DNA from: Alphaproteobacteria bacterium
GTDB taxonomy: Bacteria > Pseudomonadota > Alphaproteobacteria > Micavibrionales > Micavibrionaceae
Assembly: GCA_025451095.1 (NCBI GenBank)
Contig: JANWLB010000049.1
Span: 1-64,000, forward strand
DNA: 64,000 bases
Direction of reading: 5' to 3'
In this document: positions 49,588-60,172 of the stretch, in pieces
Position numbering within the stretch: the stretch's first letter is position 1
Layout: each line of letters opens with the position of its first letter
Notes under the pieces: model-generated
What the model was told of the DNA's origin: nothing
The model's database searches: none
The model's input: only the letters and a program-made list of their open reading frames with translations
Position numbers and translations under genes: made by a program

Positions 49588-50520
49588 ATGGCCAAGACCA
49601 AATTCTGTCAGGGCATATCCGACATCTCCGACAGCTATAACGCCTTTATCCTCGACCAGTGGGGTGTGCTCCATAATGGGGATGAGCCTTATGATGGCGT
49701 GCTCGACTGTCTGCGCGAGCTGAAAGAGCGTAAGAAATTCATTATTATCCTCTCGAACTCCGGCAAGCGGTCCGAGGTAAATAAGGAAAACCTCAAAAAA
49801 CTGGGAATTGGTTCCGGTCTGTATGACATGATCGTCACGTCCGGCGAAATGACATGGCAGGGCCTGAAAGACCAGAAGGAGGGTTTTTTTCAGGGCATGG
49901 GTAAAAAATGCTTCCTGCTAAGCCGTGGCGGCGACCGTTCGATTGTCGATGGGCTGGATATTGAAGTGGTGGATAAGATCGAGGATGCCACGTTCCTGAT
50001 GATCAGCGGCTCCGACGCGCCAAAACAGAATATGGTCAATTACTATGAGCCCATTCTTAAGACGGCGGTGCGCCGGCGCCTGAAGGCCATTTGCGCCAAC
50101 CCGGACGGCCGGGCGCTGCTGGGTGATAATTACGTCATGGGACCCGGCCTTATTGCGCGCCGTTATGAAGATTTCGGCGGGGTCGTTCACTATATCGGCA
50201 AGCCGCACAAGCCGATCTTTCACCATTGCATCAAGATCCTGCAGGATAAGGAAATTTATCCCGGTCAGACGGTCATGGTCGGCGACACGATGGCGCACGA
50301 CATTATCGGGGCGGCCTCCGTCAATATTGATACCTGCATGGTTAAGAACGGCATGCATATGGGCGCCTTCAAGAATTGCCATTCGCCGGCCGATGTTGAC
50401 CGTGCGCTGAATATCCTGACACTTCAGTATAACAACGTACGGCCGACTTTCCTTGTGGATCGTCTGAAATGGGGCAAGGCGCTGCCCGACCGCAAGCACA
50501 AGAAGCGCAAGCTCATCTAG
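49588..50520 (+). CDS. HAD-superfamily class IIA (NagD-like) phosphatase
   Basis: FILDQWGVLHNGDEPYDGVLDCLRELKERKKFIIILSNSGKR; MVGDTMAHDIIGA. Confidence 0.93.
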   Translation: MAKTKFCQGISDISDSYNAFILDQWGVLHNGDEPYDGVLDCLRELKERKKFIIILSNSGKRSEVNKENLKKLGIGSGLYDMIVTSGEMTWQGLKDQKEGFFQGMGKKCFLLSRGGDRSIVDGLDIEVVDKIEDATFLMISGSDAPKQNMVNYYEPILKTAVRRRLKAICANPDGRALLGDNYVMGPGLIARRYEDFGGVVHYIGKPHKPIFHHCIKILQDKEIYPGQTVMVGDTMAHDIIGAASVNIDTCMVKNGMHMGAFKNCHSPADVDRALNILTLQYNNVRPTFLVDRLKWGKALPDRKHKKRKLI

Positions 50521-50542
50521 GAATTTTCTTCTTGTTGGTGTG

Positions 50543-51565
50543 CTACCGGCTTCCCGGGTCGTCGCCCTGCTGCTGCATGGCTGGCGGCAGAAGGATTTCC
50601 ATGGCTGCCCGGATCTCGGGCATGGCGCGCTCGACGGCGGCCTCACCTTCCTCGATCATCTCTTTCGAGCGTTCAAACTCGAGCGGACCGATATGGCCGA
50701 TGCGTGGCTTGATGTGCACATCAGGCGGGTCGCCGGCCAGGCGCGAGCGGGTCAGGCGGTCCTGAATGATGTTCAGGGATGAAATCATGACACCGAACAA
50801 ACTGGGATTATCGGCTTCGCGGCGGAACATTTTTTTGGTCAGGGTGCCTGAAAAGAACGTCTTTTGGTCCTCGGGTGATACATCCTTGTCGTTGAAGACA
50901 TCGAAGCCGACGATGGTCTGATAGGTCTGGCCGGGTTTTGCCGACTTTCCTATCATATCGGCGTTCAGATCAATGGCTATCGTGACGCGCGCACCCAGCG
51001 CCTGACAGGGGGAAACAGGCACGGGATTGACCAGCGCGCCATCGACAAGGCGGCGGTTGTTGATCTCGACCGGTGGAAAAATGCCGGGCAGGGCAAAGGA
51101 AGCGCGCATGGCATCAATAAAATTTCCCTTGCGTAGCCAGACTTCATGGCCGGTGACGATATCGGCGGCGATGGCGACGAAAGGATAGGGCAGGTCTTCG
51201 ATCACCATATCGCCGAAATACTCTTTCAGGACGTCGGTCAGGCGGGCGCCGCCAATCATGCCCGCGCTGCGGACGCGGAAATCGAGATAGGAGAAAATTC
51301 GCCGCCGGTTGAGCGATTGGGCCCAGTCCTCAAATTCCTTGAACTTTCCCGCCAGGTAGCATCCGCCGACCAGTGCGCCGATAGATGTGCCGGCAATGAT
51401 GGTCGGGTGTATGTTGTGCCGCGCCAGGGCGCGCAGGGCGCCGATATGGGCAAATCCGCGCGCCATGCCGCTACCCAGCGCCAGTCCTATCTGGGGCTTG
51501 GGCTGCACCGGGCGCATCGGATCGCCGGGTTTAACGCCTTGTTTTTCTTGTGTTTCCTTGCTCAT
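50543..51565 (-). CDS. Patatin-like phospholipase, RssA family
   Basis: IGLALGSGMARGFAHIGALRAL, IIAGTSIGALVGG nucleophile elbow, LVDGALVNPVPVSPC. Confidence 0.93.
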   Translation of the reverse strand: MSKETQEKQGVKPGDPMRPVQPKPQIGLALGSGMARGFAHIGALRALARHNIHPTIIAGTSIGALVGGCYLAGKFKEFEDWAQSLNRRRIFSYLDFRVRSAGMIGGARLTDVLKEYFGDMVIEDLPYPFVAIAADIVTGHEVWLRKGNFIDAMRASFALPGIFPPVEINNRRLVDGALVNPVPVSPCQALGARVTIAIDLNADMIGKSAKPGQTYQTIVGFDVFNDKDVSPEDQKTFFSGTLTKKMFRREADNPSLFGVMISSLNIIQDRLTRSRLAGDPPDVHIKPRIGHIGPLEFERSKEMIEEGEAAVERAMPEIRAAMEILLPPAMQQQGDDPGSR

Positions 51566-51604
51566 ACTCTTACAGTAACCCTGATTGAAAGATAACATGA
51601 AACC

Positions 51605-53380
51605 ATGACTGAAAACACCCCCCAAATCCTGCGGCCCTTCGGCGCCTCCACCTGGTCAATGGTCCGGCGGCTGGTTGCTGCTTATCTGCGTCCTTATTTT
51701 AAAACCCTGGCGGGAGCGCTGTTTTTTATGTTTCTGGCCGCGGCCATGACGGCCGCGTTTGCCAAGCTGATCCAGCCGGTACTGGACGACGTTCTCGTCA
51801 GCCGTAAGGAAAACATGGTCATACCCATGGCGATTGCCGTCTTCTCCGTGTTTTTTATTAATGGCATTTCCTCCTATCTTCATACAGTCATGATGAACCG
51901 GATCGGCCAGTCGATTGTGACGGATGTCCAGCGCGACCTGTTTTCGCGCTTTATGGATTTAGACCTGAAGTTTTTTCATGAAAATCCCAGCGGCCAGCTG
52001 ATTGCCCGCATGATCAGTGACGTTCAGGTCATGCGGACGGCCGTATCTGAAAGCCTTACCGGCATTGGTGAGAGCTTTATGACCCTGATATTTCTGGCGA
52101 TTCTGATGTTTTCGCAGGATGCAAAGCTTGCTTTGATATCCTTTTGCGTTTTTCCGCCGGCGGCCGTTTTTGTCTCCCATCTCGGGCGGCGCCTGCGTAA
52201 AGTATCGAAGAGTATCCAGAAGGAAATCGGGGGCGTTTCGGATTCCCTTTCTCAGATATTTCTGGGCATGCGGCAGGTGAAGGCTTACAGCACCGAGAAT
52301 TTTGAACGAGACCGGTTCGCCCGCAAAGTGGAATCTGTCCGCAACATGTATTTCAAGAGCTATCGGATTGGAAACTTGTCCACTCCCGTTAATCAGACCC
52401 TGATTGGCATTGCCCTGACCGTTGTGATCATCTATGGCGGCCGTCAGGCGATCAAGGGCGAACTGACGGTGGGAGAGCTTATGTCGTTTATCGCGGCTTT
52501 TTCTCTTTCCTATGAGCCGCTCAAAAAGCTGGCCAAGCTCAACAACAACCTGCAGACAGGTCTGGGCGCGGCCGAGCGTGTGTTCGACATGCTGGATCGG
52601 CGCGCTTCCATCGTGAACCGGCCTGGGGCGCGGGAAGTGAAACTATCGCGGCCCGAGATCGTTTTTGATCATGTGACTTTTGCATATGGTTTTGATGAAG
52701 GCCACGCCCTCCGGGATGTATCCTTTACAGCGGCGGCTGGCAAGGTGACGGCGCTGGTCGGCCCTTCAGGCAGCGGCAAGACGACAGCCATGAATCTTGT
52801 CCCCCGCCTGTATGAGGCGACGTCGGGCCGGGTGCTGGTCGGCGGCGTCGATGTGCGCGACATAACTCTTGAATCGCTGCGCGGTCAGATAGCCCTTGTT
52901 TCCCAGGATATCACGATTTTTGACGACAGCGTCCGCGCCAATATTGCCTATGGCCGTCCGGACGCCACCGATGCCGAAGTCGAAGCCGCCGCCCGTGCCG
53001 CCGCAGCCGAGGAATTTATACGCAGTCTGCCCGAATCCTATGCCACGCGGCTGGGTGAGCAGGGCGTCAAGCTGTCCGGCGGCCAGCGCCAGCGCATCGC
53101 CATTGCCCGTGCCATTTTGCGCGATGCGCCGATCCTGCTTCTGGATGAAGCTACGTCGGCGCTTGACAATGAATCCGAGCGCGCTATCCAGGCCTCTCTG
53201 GAAAAGCTGCAAAAGGGGCGGACGACGCTTGTGATAGCTCACAGGCTTTCCACGGTTCAGAATGCCGATCACATTATCGTTCTGGAGAGGGGTCGTGTTG
53301 CGGAGATGGCCAGTCATGAGGAGCTGATGGGCAAAAGCGGAATCTATGCCCGCATGCATGCGGCAGGAATTTCGGGATAG
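51605..53380 (+). CDS. msbA: Lipid A export-type ABC transporter (MsbA-like)
   Basis: N-terminal TM domain fused to ATPase: LVGPSGSGKTTAMNLVPRLYE, VSQDITIFDDSVRANIAYG, LSGGQRQRIAIARAIL. Confidence 0.92.
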   Translation: MTENTPQILRPFGASTWSMVRRLVAAYLRPYFKTLAGALFFMFLAAAMTAAFAKLIQPVLDDVLVSRKENMVIPMAIAVFSVFFINGISSYLHTVMMNRIGQSIVTDVQRDLFSRFMDLDLKFFHENPSGQLIARMISDVQVMRTAVSESLTGIGESFMTLIFLAILMFSQDAKLALISFCVFPPAAVFVSHLGRRLRKVSKSIQKEIGGVSDSLSQIFLGMRQVKAYSTENFERDRFARKVESVRNMYFKSYRIGNLSTPVNQTLIGIALTVVIIYGGRQAIKGELTVGELMSFIAAFSLSYEPLKKLAKLNNNLQTGLGAAERVFDMLDRRASIVNRPGAREVKLSRPEIVFDHVTFAYGFDEGHALRDVSFTAAAGKVTALVGPSGSGKTTAMNLVPRLYEATSGRVLVGGVDVRDITLESLRGQIALVSQDITIFDDSVRANIAYGRPDATDAEVEAAARAAAAEEFIRSLPESYATRLGEQGVKLSGGQRQRIAIARAILRDAPILLLDEATSALDNESERAIQASLEKLQKGRTTLVIAHRLSTVQNADHIIVLERGRVAEMASHEELMGKSGIYARMHAAGISG

Positions 53381-53400
53381 CGCAAAAGGCGGGCACCTTA

Positions 53401-54216
53401 ATGATGGAAAAAAAGTCTATGATCCAGTTTGTCCTTACAATTTTTCTGATATATGGAGTTACGGCCTGCATGTTTTTATTCAACCAGCGCAATTTTATTT
53501 TTATTCCTGACCGGTCACGTCCGGATCCTGCCCATTTCGGGGCAGGCGACATGGGGGTGATCAGCGTGCGCACAGCCGATGGCCTTCCGCTGCAGGGCTG
53601 GTACAAGGCGCCGGCGGCGGGGCAGCCGGTCATCCTTATGTTTCATGGCAATGCCGGCCATATCGGTATCCGCGTCTTCAAAATCCGCCCGTTTCTTGCT
53701 GCGGGCTACGGGGTGCTTTTAGCTGAATACCGCGCCTATGGCGGTAATCCGGGCAAGCCGTCGGAGGAGGGGTTTTACGAGGACGCGCGCGGTTATCTGA
53801 GCTGGCTCGGCGCGCAGGGCGTTCCGCCTGAGAAGGTTGTTTTGTATGGCGAATCGCTGGGCACGGGCGTGTCGGTGAAAATGGCGGCGGAATTTCCGGG
53901 GATCAGGGGTCTGGTGCTGGAGGCTCCGTTTACCAGCATGACGGACGTCGTCAGAAAGCACGTGCCCTACATGCCGGTATCGCTTCTTCTGAAGGACAGG
54001 TTCGACAGCCTGTCCCGCATTGGTGACGTAAAAACGCCACTTCTTATAGTTCACGGCACGGCGGATTCAATCGTGCCCTATGCCCTGGGAAAGGCCCTGT
54101 TCGACCATGCGTCCGAGCCCAAGCAGATGGAAACTTACGCGGCGGGCGGGCATAACGATCTGTACAGGTATGGCGTTGCCACGCGTATTCTGACGTTCCT
54201 GGAAAATTTGAAATAA
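53401..54216 (+). CDS. Alpha/beta hydrolase (BEM46/ABHD13-like), N-terminal membrane anchor
   Basis: LMFHGNAGHIGIR, AEYRAYGGNPGKPSEEG, VLYGESLGTGVSVKMA, HGTADSIVPYALG. Confidence 0.92.
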   Translation: MMEKKSMIQFVLTIFLIYGVTACMFLFNQRNFIFIPDRSRPDPAHFGAGDMGVISVRTADGLPLQGWYKAPAAGQPVILMFHGNAGHIGIRVFKIRPFLAAGYGVLLAEYRAYGGNPGKPSEEGFYEDARGYLSWLGAQGVPPEKVVLYGESLGTGVSVKMAAEFPGIRGLVLEAPFTSMTDVVRKHVPYMPVSLLLKDRFDSLSRIGDVKTPLLIVHGTADSIVPYALGKALFDHASEPKQMETYAAGGHNDLYRYGVATRILTFLENLK

Positions 54217-54217
54217 T

Positions 54218-56092
54218 TCAGGCGGCGGCCGACTTTTCATCAAACAATTCGTCCAGTTTTCCGATCAGGGCCGGGGCCAGTTCCCCCGCGTCGGCGATGG
54301 TCAGGGCGCGGCGGTAATAACGCGTGACATCATGGCCGATGCCGATGGCGGTCAGCTCGACGCTTGAATGATTTTCAATCCACTGAATGACATTGCGCAG
54401 GTCCAGCTCCAAAATGTTGGAAGGATTGACTGAAAGCGTTGAATCGTCGACGGGCGCTCCATCTGATATGACCATAAGGATTTTGCGCTGTTCCGGCCGT
54501 GCGGCCAGGCGATTATAGGCCCAGGCCAATGCCTCGCCATCGATGTTTTCTTTCAGGACTCCTTCCTTGAGCATCAGGCCCAGATTTTTACGCACCCGGC
54601 GCCAGGGCGTATCGGCAGCCTTATAGATGATATGACGCAGATCATTCAGGCGGCCCGGGTGCGGCGGGCGGCTATTCTCGATCCATAAATCGCGCGCCCG
54701 GCCGCCTTTCCAGGCCCGGGTGGTAAAGCCCAGTATCTCAACCTTGACGCCGCACCGCTCCAGCGTGCGCGACAGGATATCGGTGCAGGCGGCAGCGATG
54801 GCGATAGGCCGTCCACGCATGGAACCGGAATTGTCGATCAGCAGGCAGACGACAGTGTCGCGAAACGGGGTTTCGCGCTCCTGCTTGTAGACCAGCGGGA
54901 TGGTTGGGTTGGCGACGATTCGGGCCAGACGGCCTGAATCCAGATAACCTTCATCCATGTCAAACTGCCAGCTGCGCTGCTGCCGGGCCTGTAATTTTCG
55001 CTGCAGGCGGTTGGCAAGGCGCGTGGTCAGATTGTGCAGGTGGGCCATCTGCTGGTCCAGCAGGTTGCGCAGGCGCTCCAGCTCCTCGGATTCGGCCAGT
55101 TCTTCGGCGTTTATTGTTTCATCGTACTGGGTCGTGTAGATCGTATAACGATTATCCGGCCCCGGAATGTAATGGTCGGGATGGCGCACCTTCGGCACGG
55201 CCGCTTCGTCGTCATCCATGCCGTCCTTTCTTCCTTCGTTCTGGACGTCTTCGGCCCCGGCCTGGCGGGATTCCTCTTCGGCATCCTGTTCTTCCTCGCC
55301 CTGTTCCGAGTCTTTAGATTGCGGCGCACTGTCCTTGCTCTCCTCTTTTTCGCCATCTTCCCGGCCCTTGTTGTCTTTCTTTTTTTCCTCCTCAGGGTTT
55401 TCATCCGGTGTCTCGGCATGATCGGGATTTTCGCCGATGTCCATGTCCATGCGGGCAATCATTTCCCGGGTACGGCGGGCAAAGTCCTTCTGGCTGTGGA
55501 GAGAGGGGCGTAAAGATGCCAGCCCGTCCTTGCCCAGTTTCTGCTCCAGCCAGGGTTGCCAGAGGGCTATGAGTTTTTCAGCGGCAGGCGGCGTGGATTC
55601 GCCCGTCAGAGCCAGGCGCGCCGTGACATAAAGGGCATCAGCCAGGCTGCTGTCCTCGCGCCGCTCCAGCATATGCCAGCCCATGCGGCGGCAGCGGTTC
55701 TCCAGGGCGGCATGCAGATTTTGCGCCACGCCTTTCATATGCTCCGCGCCCAGGGATTCATAGCGTGCCTGCTCCAGCGCCTCGAAAGCGGCCTGAGCGG
55801 TCAGGTCCATCGGTGCATTTTCCCGGTGCAGGCCGGGCGAATGATGTTTCAGGCGCAGCGCCCGGGCATCGGCGTGGCCGCGCACCATGGCGGTGCTTTC
55901 CTCAGTCATCTCCCGGTCGGGCAAAGGCAGCTTGACGCGGGAGGAGGCGGGGCCGGTCAGGCGCTCCTGCACCGGGGCCTCGCTGGCGGAAAAGCCGACA
56001 TCAAGATTCTTTTTGCCCGAAAGCGCGCGCAACGCCGCTGCCGTTGCGGATTTAAAGGACTCAAGGCGCGTATTGCTGTCTTTTGCTTTCAT
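54218..56092 (-). CDS. cobT: Cobaltochelatase subunit CobT
   Basis: Long acidic linker followed by a VWA domain ([49 protein letters not shown]). Confidence 0.95.
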   Translation of the reverse strand: MKAKDSNTRLESFKSATAAALRALSGKKNLDVGFSASEAPVQERLTGPASSRVKLPLPDREMTEESTAMVRGHADARALRLKHHSPGLHRENAPMDLTAQAAFEALEQARYESLGAEHMKGVAQNLHAALENRCRRMGWHMLERREDSSLADALYVTARLALTGESTPPAAEKLIALWQPWLEQKLGKDGLASLRPSLHSQKDFARRTREMIARMDMDIGENPDHAETPDENPEEEKKKDNKGREDGEKEESKDSAPQSKDSEQGEEEQDAEEESRQAGAEDVQNEGRKDGMDDDEAAVPKVRHPDHYIPGPDNRYTIYTTQYDETINAEELAESEELERLRNLLDQQMAHLHNLTTRLANRLQRKLQARQQRSWQFDMDEGYLDSGRLARIVANPTIPLVYKQERETPFRDTVVCLLIDNSGSMRGRPIAIAAACTDILSRTLERCGVKVEILGFTTRAWKGGRARDLWIENSRPPHPGRLNDLRHIIYKAADTPWRRVRKNLGLMLKEGVLKENIDGEALAWAYNRLAARPEQRKILMVISDGAPVDDSTLSVNPSNILELDLRNVIQWIENHSSVELTAIGIGHDVTRYYRRALTIADAGELAPALIGKLDELFDEKSAAA

Positions 56093-56145
56093 CGCGTCAG
56101 GTATTCTCAGAAAAAAGGGAAGGACAGGCGGAGAGGGCGGATCGA

Positions 56146-57180
56146 TCAGTTCGCCTTCGTGCCTCTATTCCCGATATCGACTCCGAAACAGCGCTGGTAA
56201 TATTCGGCGATGGTGGGCCGTTCCGTTTCGTCGCATTTGTTGAGGAAAGACAGGGCAAAGGCCATGTCGCGGTCCTTGAATATCCGGGTGTTCTCAATCC
56301 AGCTTAAGACCGTACGGGGTGACATGACGGTCGATATATCGCCGTTCATGAAGCCTTGGCGCGTCAGATCGGCCACATGCACCATGGCGCTGAGATCCTT
56401 GCGGCCTTCTTCGGTATCCATATCGGGGTATTTGGCAAGCATGATCTGCACCTCGTCGTCATGCTCAAGGTAATTGAGCGTGACGAGGATATTCCAGCGG
56501 TCGAGCTGCGCCTGATTGAGCTGCTGCGAGCCGTGATACAGGCCGGTCATGTCACCCAGGCCGATCGTGTTGGCGGTGGCAAACAGGCGAAAGGCGGGGT
56601 GCGGCCGGATGACCATGTTCTGATCCAGCAATGTCAGGCGTCCGTCCGACTCGAGGACGCGCTGGATCACGAACATGACATCGGGGCGGCCGGCATCGTA
56701 TTCGTCGAACACAAGCGCGACCGGGTTCTGCAGCGCCCAGGGCAGAAGTCCCTGCTTGTATTCTGTGATCTGCTTGCCTTCCTTCAGGACGATCATATCC
56801 TTGCCCAGAAGATCGAGGCGGCTTACATGGCTGTCGAGGTTGATCCGCACGCAGGGCCAGTTCAGGCGAGCGGCTACCTGTTCGACATGGGTCGATTTAC
56901 CAGTGCCATGATAGCCCTGGATCATGACGCGCCGGTTATGCGCGAACCCGGCGAGAATGGCCATAGTGGTGTCGTGGTCAAACTGGTAGGTGGGATCGAC
57001 CGTCGGCACGTTCGGGTGCTCGGCGCTGAAGCCGGGGACCTGCCAGTCAACATCCAGCCCGAAAGTGCTGCGCACGTCGAACAGGGCATCGGGAATTGTG
57101 GTGTAGCGGGGATGGTTCGGCATCAGCTGTGTGATATCGAACGATGCCGCCATCGGCTCTTTGTCTTTTTTGTCGGCCAT
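56146..57180 (-). CDS. cobS: Cobaltochelatase AAA+ subunit CobS
   Basis: [43 protein letters not shown], CobS hallmark. Confidence 0.96.
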   Translation of the reverse strand: MADKKDKEPMAASFDITQLMPNHPRYTTIPDALFDVRSTFGLDVDWQVPGFSAEHPNVPTVDPTYQFDHDTTMAILAGFAHNRRVMIQGYHGTGKSTHVEQVAARLNWPCVRINLDSHVSRLDLLGKDMIVLKEGKQITEYKQGLLPWALQNPVALVFDEYDAGRPDVMFVIQRVLESDGRLTLLDQNMVIRPHPAFRLFATANTIGLGDMTGLYHGSQQLNQAQLDRWNILVTLNYLEHDDEVQIMLAKYPDMDTEEGRKDLSAMVHVADLTRQGFMNGDISTVMSPRTVLSWIENTRIFKDRDMAFALSFLNKCDETERPTIAEYYQRCFGVDIGNRGTKAN

Positions 57181-57212
57181 AGTTTTAGTCTCTCTGTTTT
57201 GTTTTCTGGTTT

Positions 57213-57833
57213 TTAGTCTTTTGCGGCAGGATCGGCGAGACGGTCATATTTCTCGAAAGCGATCTTTAATATGGTATAGGCCATGTTGATGCTTTTGAGA
57301 AGATCTTCCGATTGCGGATCGCCGGGATTGACGTCCGGGTGATGCTTTTTCGCCAGTTCGCGATAGCGGTTCTTGATCATGGGAAAATCCAGCGGGGGGC
57401 TCAGACCCATGATGATCATCGCCTGGAATTCGGGCGAGTTATGATCGATTCCCGCGCGCTGTCCCTGCTGGGTCTGGGCGCGGGGCGGCTCTTTTTCGGT
57501 GTAGTTATAGCTTTGCCAGGCTTTGCGGTAGAGAGCTTCCTCGGCCTGGGCCATGGTATCGTAGCGGCGGGTGGGGCGGTCCCACAGGGCGCTGCGCACG
57601 ATATGATCCTCGATGTCTTTTTGCGACATGCCGGAGAAATAGTCCCAGGCCTTGTTATATTCCTGCACATGCTCAAGACAGAACAGGTAATGATCGTTCA
57701 GTGCGCGGTTCTTGGGGGCCTTGTGCTGGCCGCTGGCGGCACACCCGGGCATATCACACGCGCGGGCGTGGTTTTTCTTGTCCCCTTCGTCGGCAAATTC
57801 GGCGGAATGTGGTTTTAGATGTATGCGCGGCAT
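57213..57833 (-). CDS. DnaJ-domain protein
   Basis: C-terminal [40 protein letters not shown] (HPD motif); preceded by [18 protein letters not shown]. Confidence 0.92.
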   Translation of the reverse strand: MPRIHLKPHSAEFADEGDKKNHARACDMPGCAASGQHKAPKNRALNDHYLFCLEHVQEYNKAWDYFSGMSQKDIEDHIVRSALWDRPTRRYDTMAQAEEALYRKAWQSYNYTEKEPPRAQTQQGQRAGIDHNSPEFQAMIIMGLSPPLDFPMIKNRYRELAKKHHPDVNPGDPQSEDLLKSINMAYTILKIAFEKYDRLADPAAKD

Positions 57834-57905
57834 CTCTGATATTATGATCTTTTATGAATGGGCAAACAAGGCTTTAGTCATATTGTACCATAAGACGGGT
57901 AGTCA

Positions 57906-58193
57906 ATGAAAACGCGGGTGGAACGAATAAAAAAGGCACTGGAAGAGGGGCTGGGGCCCCGGCCTGTTGTGTGCCGGATCGATAATGTCAGCCATCGCCA
58001 CGAGGGCCATGCCGGTGACGATGGTAGTGGAGAGAGCCATTATAACCTGACGATTGTTTCTGCCTGTTTTTCAGGTCTGAGTCGTATCGAACGCCATCGT
58101 ATGATAAACAAACTACTGGCCCCGGTCTGGGCAGAAGGCCTGCATGCCTTATCTATCAAGGCGTTAGCGCCAGAAGAAGACATCAAACATTAG
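57906..58193 (+). CDS. BolA family protein
   Basis: VCRIDNVSHRHEGHAGDDGSGESHYNLTIVSACFSGLSRIERHRMINKLL. Confidence 0.94.
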   Translation: MKTRVERIKKALEEGLGPRPVVCRIDNVSHRHEGHAGDDGSGESHYNLTIVSACFSGLSRIERHRMINKLLAPVWAEGLHALSIKALAPEEDIKH

Positions 58194-58370
58194 CGGGTCC
58201 TTATATTAGAACAACTAATAGTTGTAAATTCTATCCTTTAGACTATATTTCATGGTGTCGCCTGTATGGCGGCATAGAAAAAAGAGAACCTGTCATTCGC
58301 TTCTATCGTTGGTGGAAAGAATTTAGACGGGTCAATGAAACTACAACGGTATATTTGAGGGAGTTGCGTT

Positions 58371-58781
58371 ATGACGTACGAAGATCCTAAAGACTCGGAA
58401 TCCATCGGCCGAAGTACGCTCGTCAGTCGCAATGTTACTGTACTGGGCAAAAGGACATCCGTCAGACTGGAACCTGAAATGTGGAGCGCCTTCCGGGAGA
58501 TCGCGAGGCGGGAGAAATGCCGGGTGCACGATATCTGCTCCCTGATCCAGCTGAGAAAAAACCAGAATACATCGCTTACCGCCGCCATCAGGGTTTTCCT
58601 GATGCTGTATTACCGGGCCGCGGCAACGGAAGAGGGTCACCGCAAAGTGGGCCACGGTAATTTCAGCAGTATGGTTCAGCGTGCGCGTGTTCCGCCTGAA
58701 ATGATGGCGATGCGCGGCACACGTGGGATGCCGCCGCCCGAAGCCTCTGCGGCGCTGCCGGTTTCTGCTGCAGTAGCCTAG
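58371..58781 (+). CDS. Ribbon-helix-helix domain protein
   Basis: RTSVRLEPEMWSAFREIARREKCRVHDICSLIQLRKNQNTSLTAAIRVFLMLYYRAA matches an alphaproteobacterial RHH family pattern. Confidence 0.85.
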   Translation: MTYEDPKDSESIGRSTLVSRNVTVLGKRTSVRLEPEMWSAFREIARREKCRVHDICSLIQLRKNQNTSLTAAIRVFLMLYYRAAATEEGHRKVGHGNFSSMVQRARVPPEMMAMRGTRGMPPPEASAALPVSAAVA

Positions 58782-58810
58782 ATCTTGTTTTTTGTGTGTA
58801 TGTTAAAATC

Positions 58811-58840
58811 AAGGGCCTGCGGGCCCTCTTTTTTATTTTT
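58811..58840 (+). terminator. Intrinsic terminator
   Basis: AGGGCC-TGCG-GGCCCT-CTTTTTTATTTTTT. Confidence 0.88.
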
Positions 58841-58865
58841 TGGGTTCAGAGATCCCTTGTAGGGG

Positions 58866-59813
58866 TCAGGCGGCGCGGCCCATTTCAAGGAATTTCTGGT
58901 GCCTGTTTTTAATCAGCTTGTCATCGTTCCAGGGGATGAGTTCCTTCAGGGCCTTTTCGATCCGTGCGCCCGCGCGGGACATGGTTTCTTCCTTGTTGCG
59001 GTGTGCCCCGCCCACAGGCTCCTCGATGATGCCGTCTATCAGGCGCAGCTCCAGCAGGTCCTGCGCCGTCAGTTTGAGGGCTGCGGCGGCTTCATTGGCG
59101 AAGGAGGCGCTGCGCCAGAGTATGGAAGCGCACCCCTCGGGAGAGATGACCGAATAGATGGAATGTTCCAGCATGTAAATGCGGTCGGCGGCCGCGATGG
59201 CAATGGCACCGCCGGAACCGCCTTCTCCAATAATTACCGAAACGATCGGCGTTTTAATCCGCAGGCAGGTTTCGATTGATTTGGCTATGGCTTCGGCCTG
59301 TCCGCGCTCTTCGGCCCCCACACCGGGATATGCGCCCGCCGTGTCAACGAGGGTTATGACGGGCAACCTGAACTGCTGTGCCATTTCCATCAGGCGCTGG
59401 GCCTTGCGATAGCCTTCGGGGCGCGCCATGCCGAAATTGTGGCGGATGCGGCTTTCTGTGTCGCTGCCCTTTTCATGGCCCATGACGACGCAGGACATGC
59501 CGCGGAAACGGCCGAGGCCGCCGATCAGGGCTTCATCCTCGGCGAAGCGGCGGTCGCCGGCCAGCGGCGTGAAGTCCTCAATCAGCGCGCCGATATAATC
59601 GAGAAAATGCGGGCGGTTCTGGTGTCGCGCGACCTGGACTTTCTGCTGCGCAGTCAGTTTGCTGTAGGCGTGGCGCAGCAGGCGGTCGATCTTCTCCTGC
59701 ATGCGGTTGATTTCTTCGGCGATATTGACACTGTCGCCGCTGCTGACATTGCGCAGTTCGGCTATCTTGGCTTCCAGCTCGAGGATCGGTTTTTCAAATT
59801 CGAGTTTAGTCAT
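58866..59813 (-). CDS. accA: Acetyl-CoA carboxylase carboxyltransferase subunit alpha
   Basis: LEFEKPILELEAKIAELR, NFGMARPEGYRKAQRLMEMA, PVITLVDTAGAYPGVGAEERGQAEAIA, GEGGSGGAIAIA. Confidence 0.98.
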   Translation of the reverse strand: MTKLEFEKPILELEAKIAELRNVSSGDSVNIAEEINRMQEKIDRLLRHAYSKLTAQQKVQVARHQNRPHFLDYIGALIEDFTPLAGDRRFAEDEALIGGLGRFRGMSCVVMGHEKGSDTESRIRHNFGMARPEGYRKAQRLMEMAQQFRLPVITLVDTAGAYPGVGAEERGQAEAIAKSIETCLRIKTPIVSVIIGEGGSGGAIAIAAADRIYMLEHSIYSVISPEGCASILWRSASFANEAAAALKLTAQDLLELRLIDGIIEEPVGGAHRNKEETMSRAGARIEKALKELIPWNDDKLIKNRHQKFLEMGRAA

Positions 59814-59835
59814 GATGATGGCTATCCAACTATAG

Positions 59836-59867
59836 AAAAACCCAGAGAATCAAAACTCTGGGTTTTT
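59836..59867 (-). terminator. Intrinsic terminator (near-symmetrical)
   Basis: AAAAACCCAGAG-AATCAAAA-CTCTGGGTTTTT perfect 12-bp stem. Confidence 0.88.
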
Positions 59868-59889
59868 GTTACGCCGTGGTTGGCTGCTG

Positions 59890-60075
59890 TCACGAAAGGG
59901 CAGGTTTTGGATAAGCACAAGCGGCGCTTTCTGCCTGAATATCCTCAAGCGTCGATCCGGTAAGAAGAGCTAAATCCAGATCGCTCATATCTGCGACAGA
60001 AGGAACAGCTTGTTTAGCCATTTCAACGCTTAACTCACCGCCTGCGGGTTGAGTTGGAGATGCTTCTGCAGTCAT
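59890..60075 (-). CDS. Small hypothetical protein, 61 aa
   Basis: AGAGGAGAGATAA Shine-Dalgarno before ATG; own downstream terminator. Confidence 0.6.
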   Translation of the reverse strand: MTAEASPTQPAGGELSVEMAKQAVPSVADMSDLDLALLTGSTLEDIQAESAACAYPKPALS

Positions 60076-60112
60076 TTATCTCTCCTCTTTAGTTGAGTGC
60101 CGGTTCAATAAC

Positions 60113-60152
60113 AAATCAGGCAGGTTCTACAATTGTAAACCTGCCTGATTTA
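60113..60152 (-). terminator. Stem-loop downstream of xerD, likely terminator
   Basis: AAATCAGGCAGGTT/AACCTGCCTGATTT perfect 14-bp stem with 11-nt loop; imperfect U-tract (TTTGTTATT) on the minus strand. Confidence 0.7.
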
Positions 60153-60172
60153 AATGGTTCTTATGGCTCTGA

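Noticed and set aside
54957-55513. 159-aa and other + strand ORFs opposite the acidic linker of cobT
   Set aside because: Repetitive Phe/Leu/Arg composition is the reverse reading of Glu/Lys-rich codons of the CobT linker.
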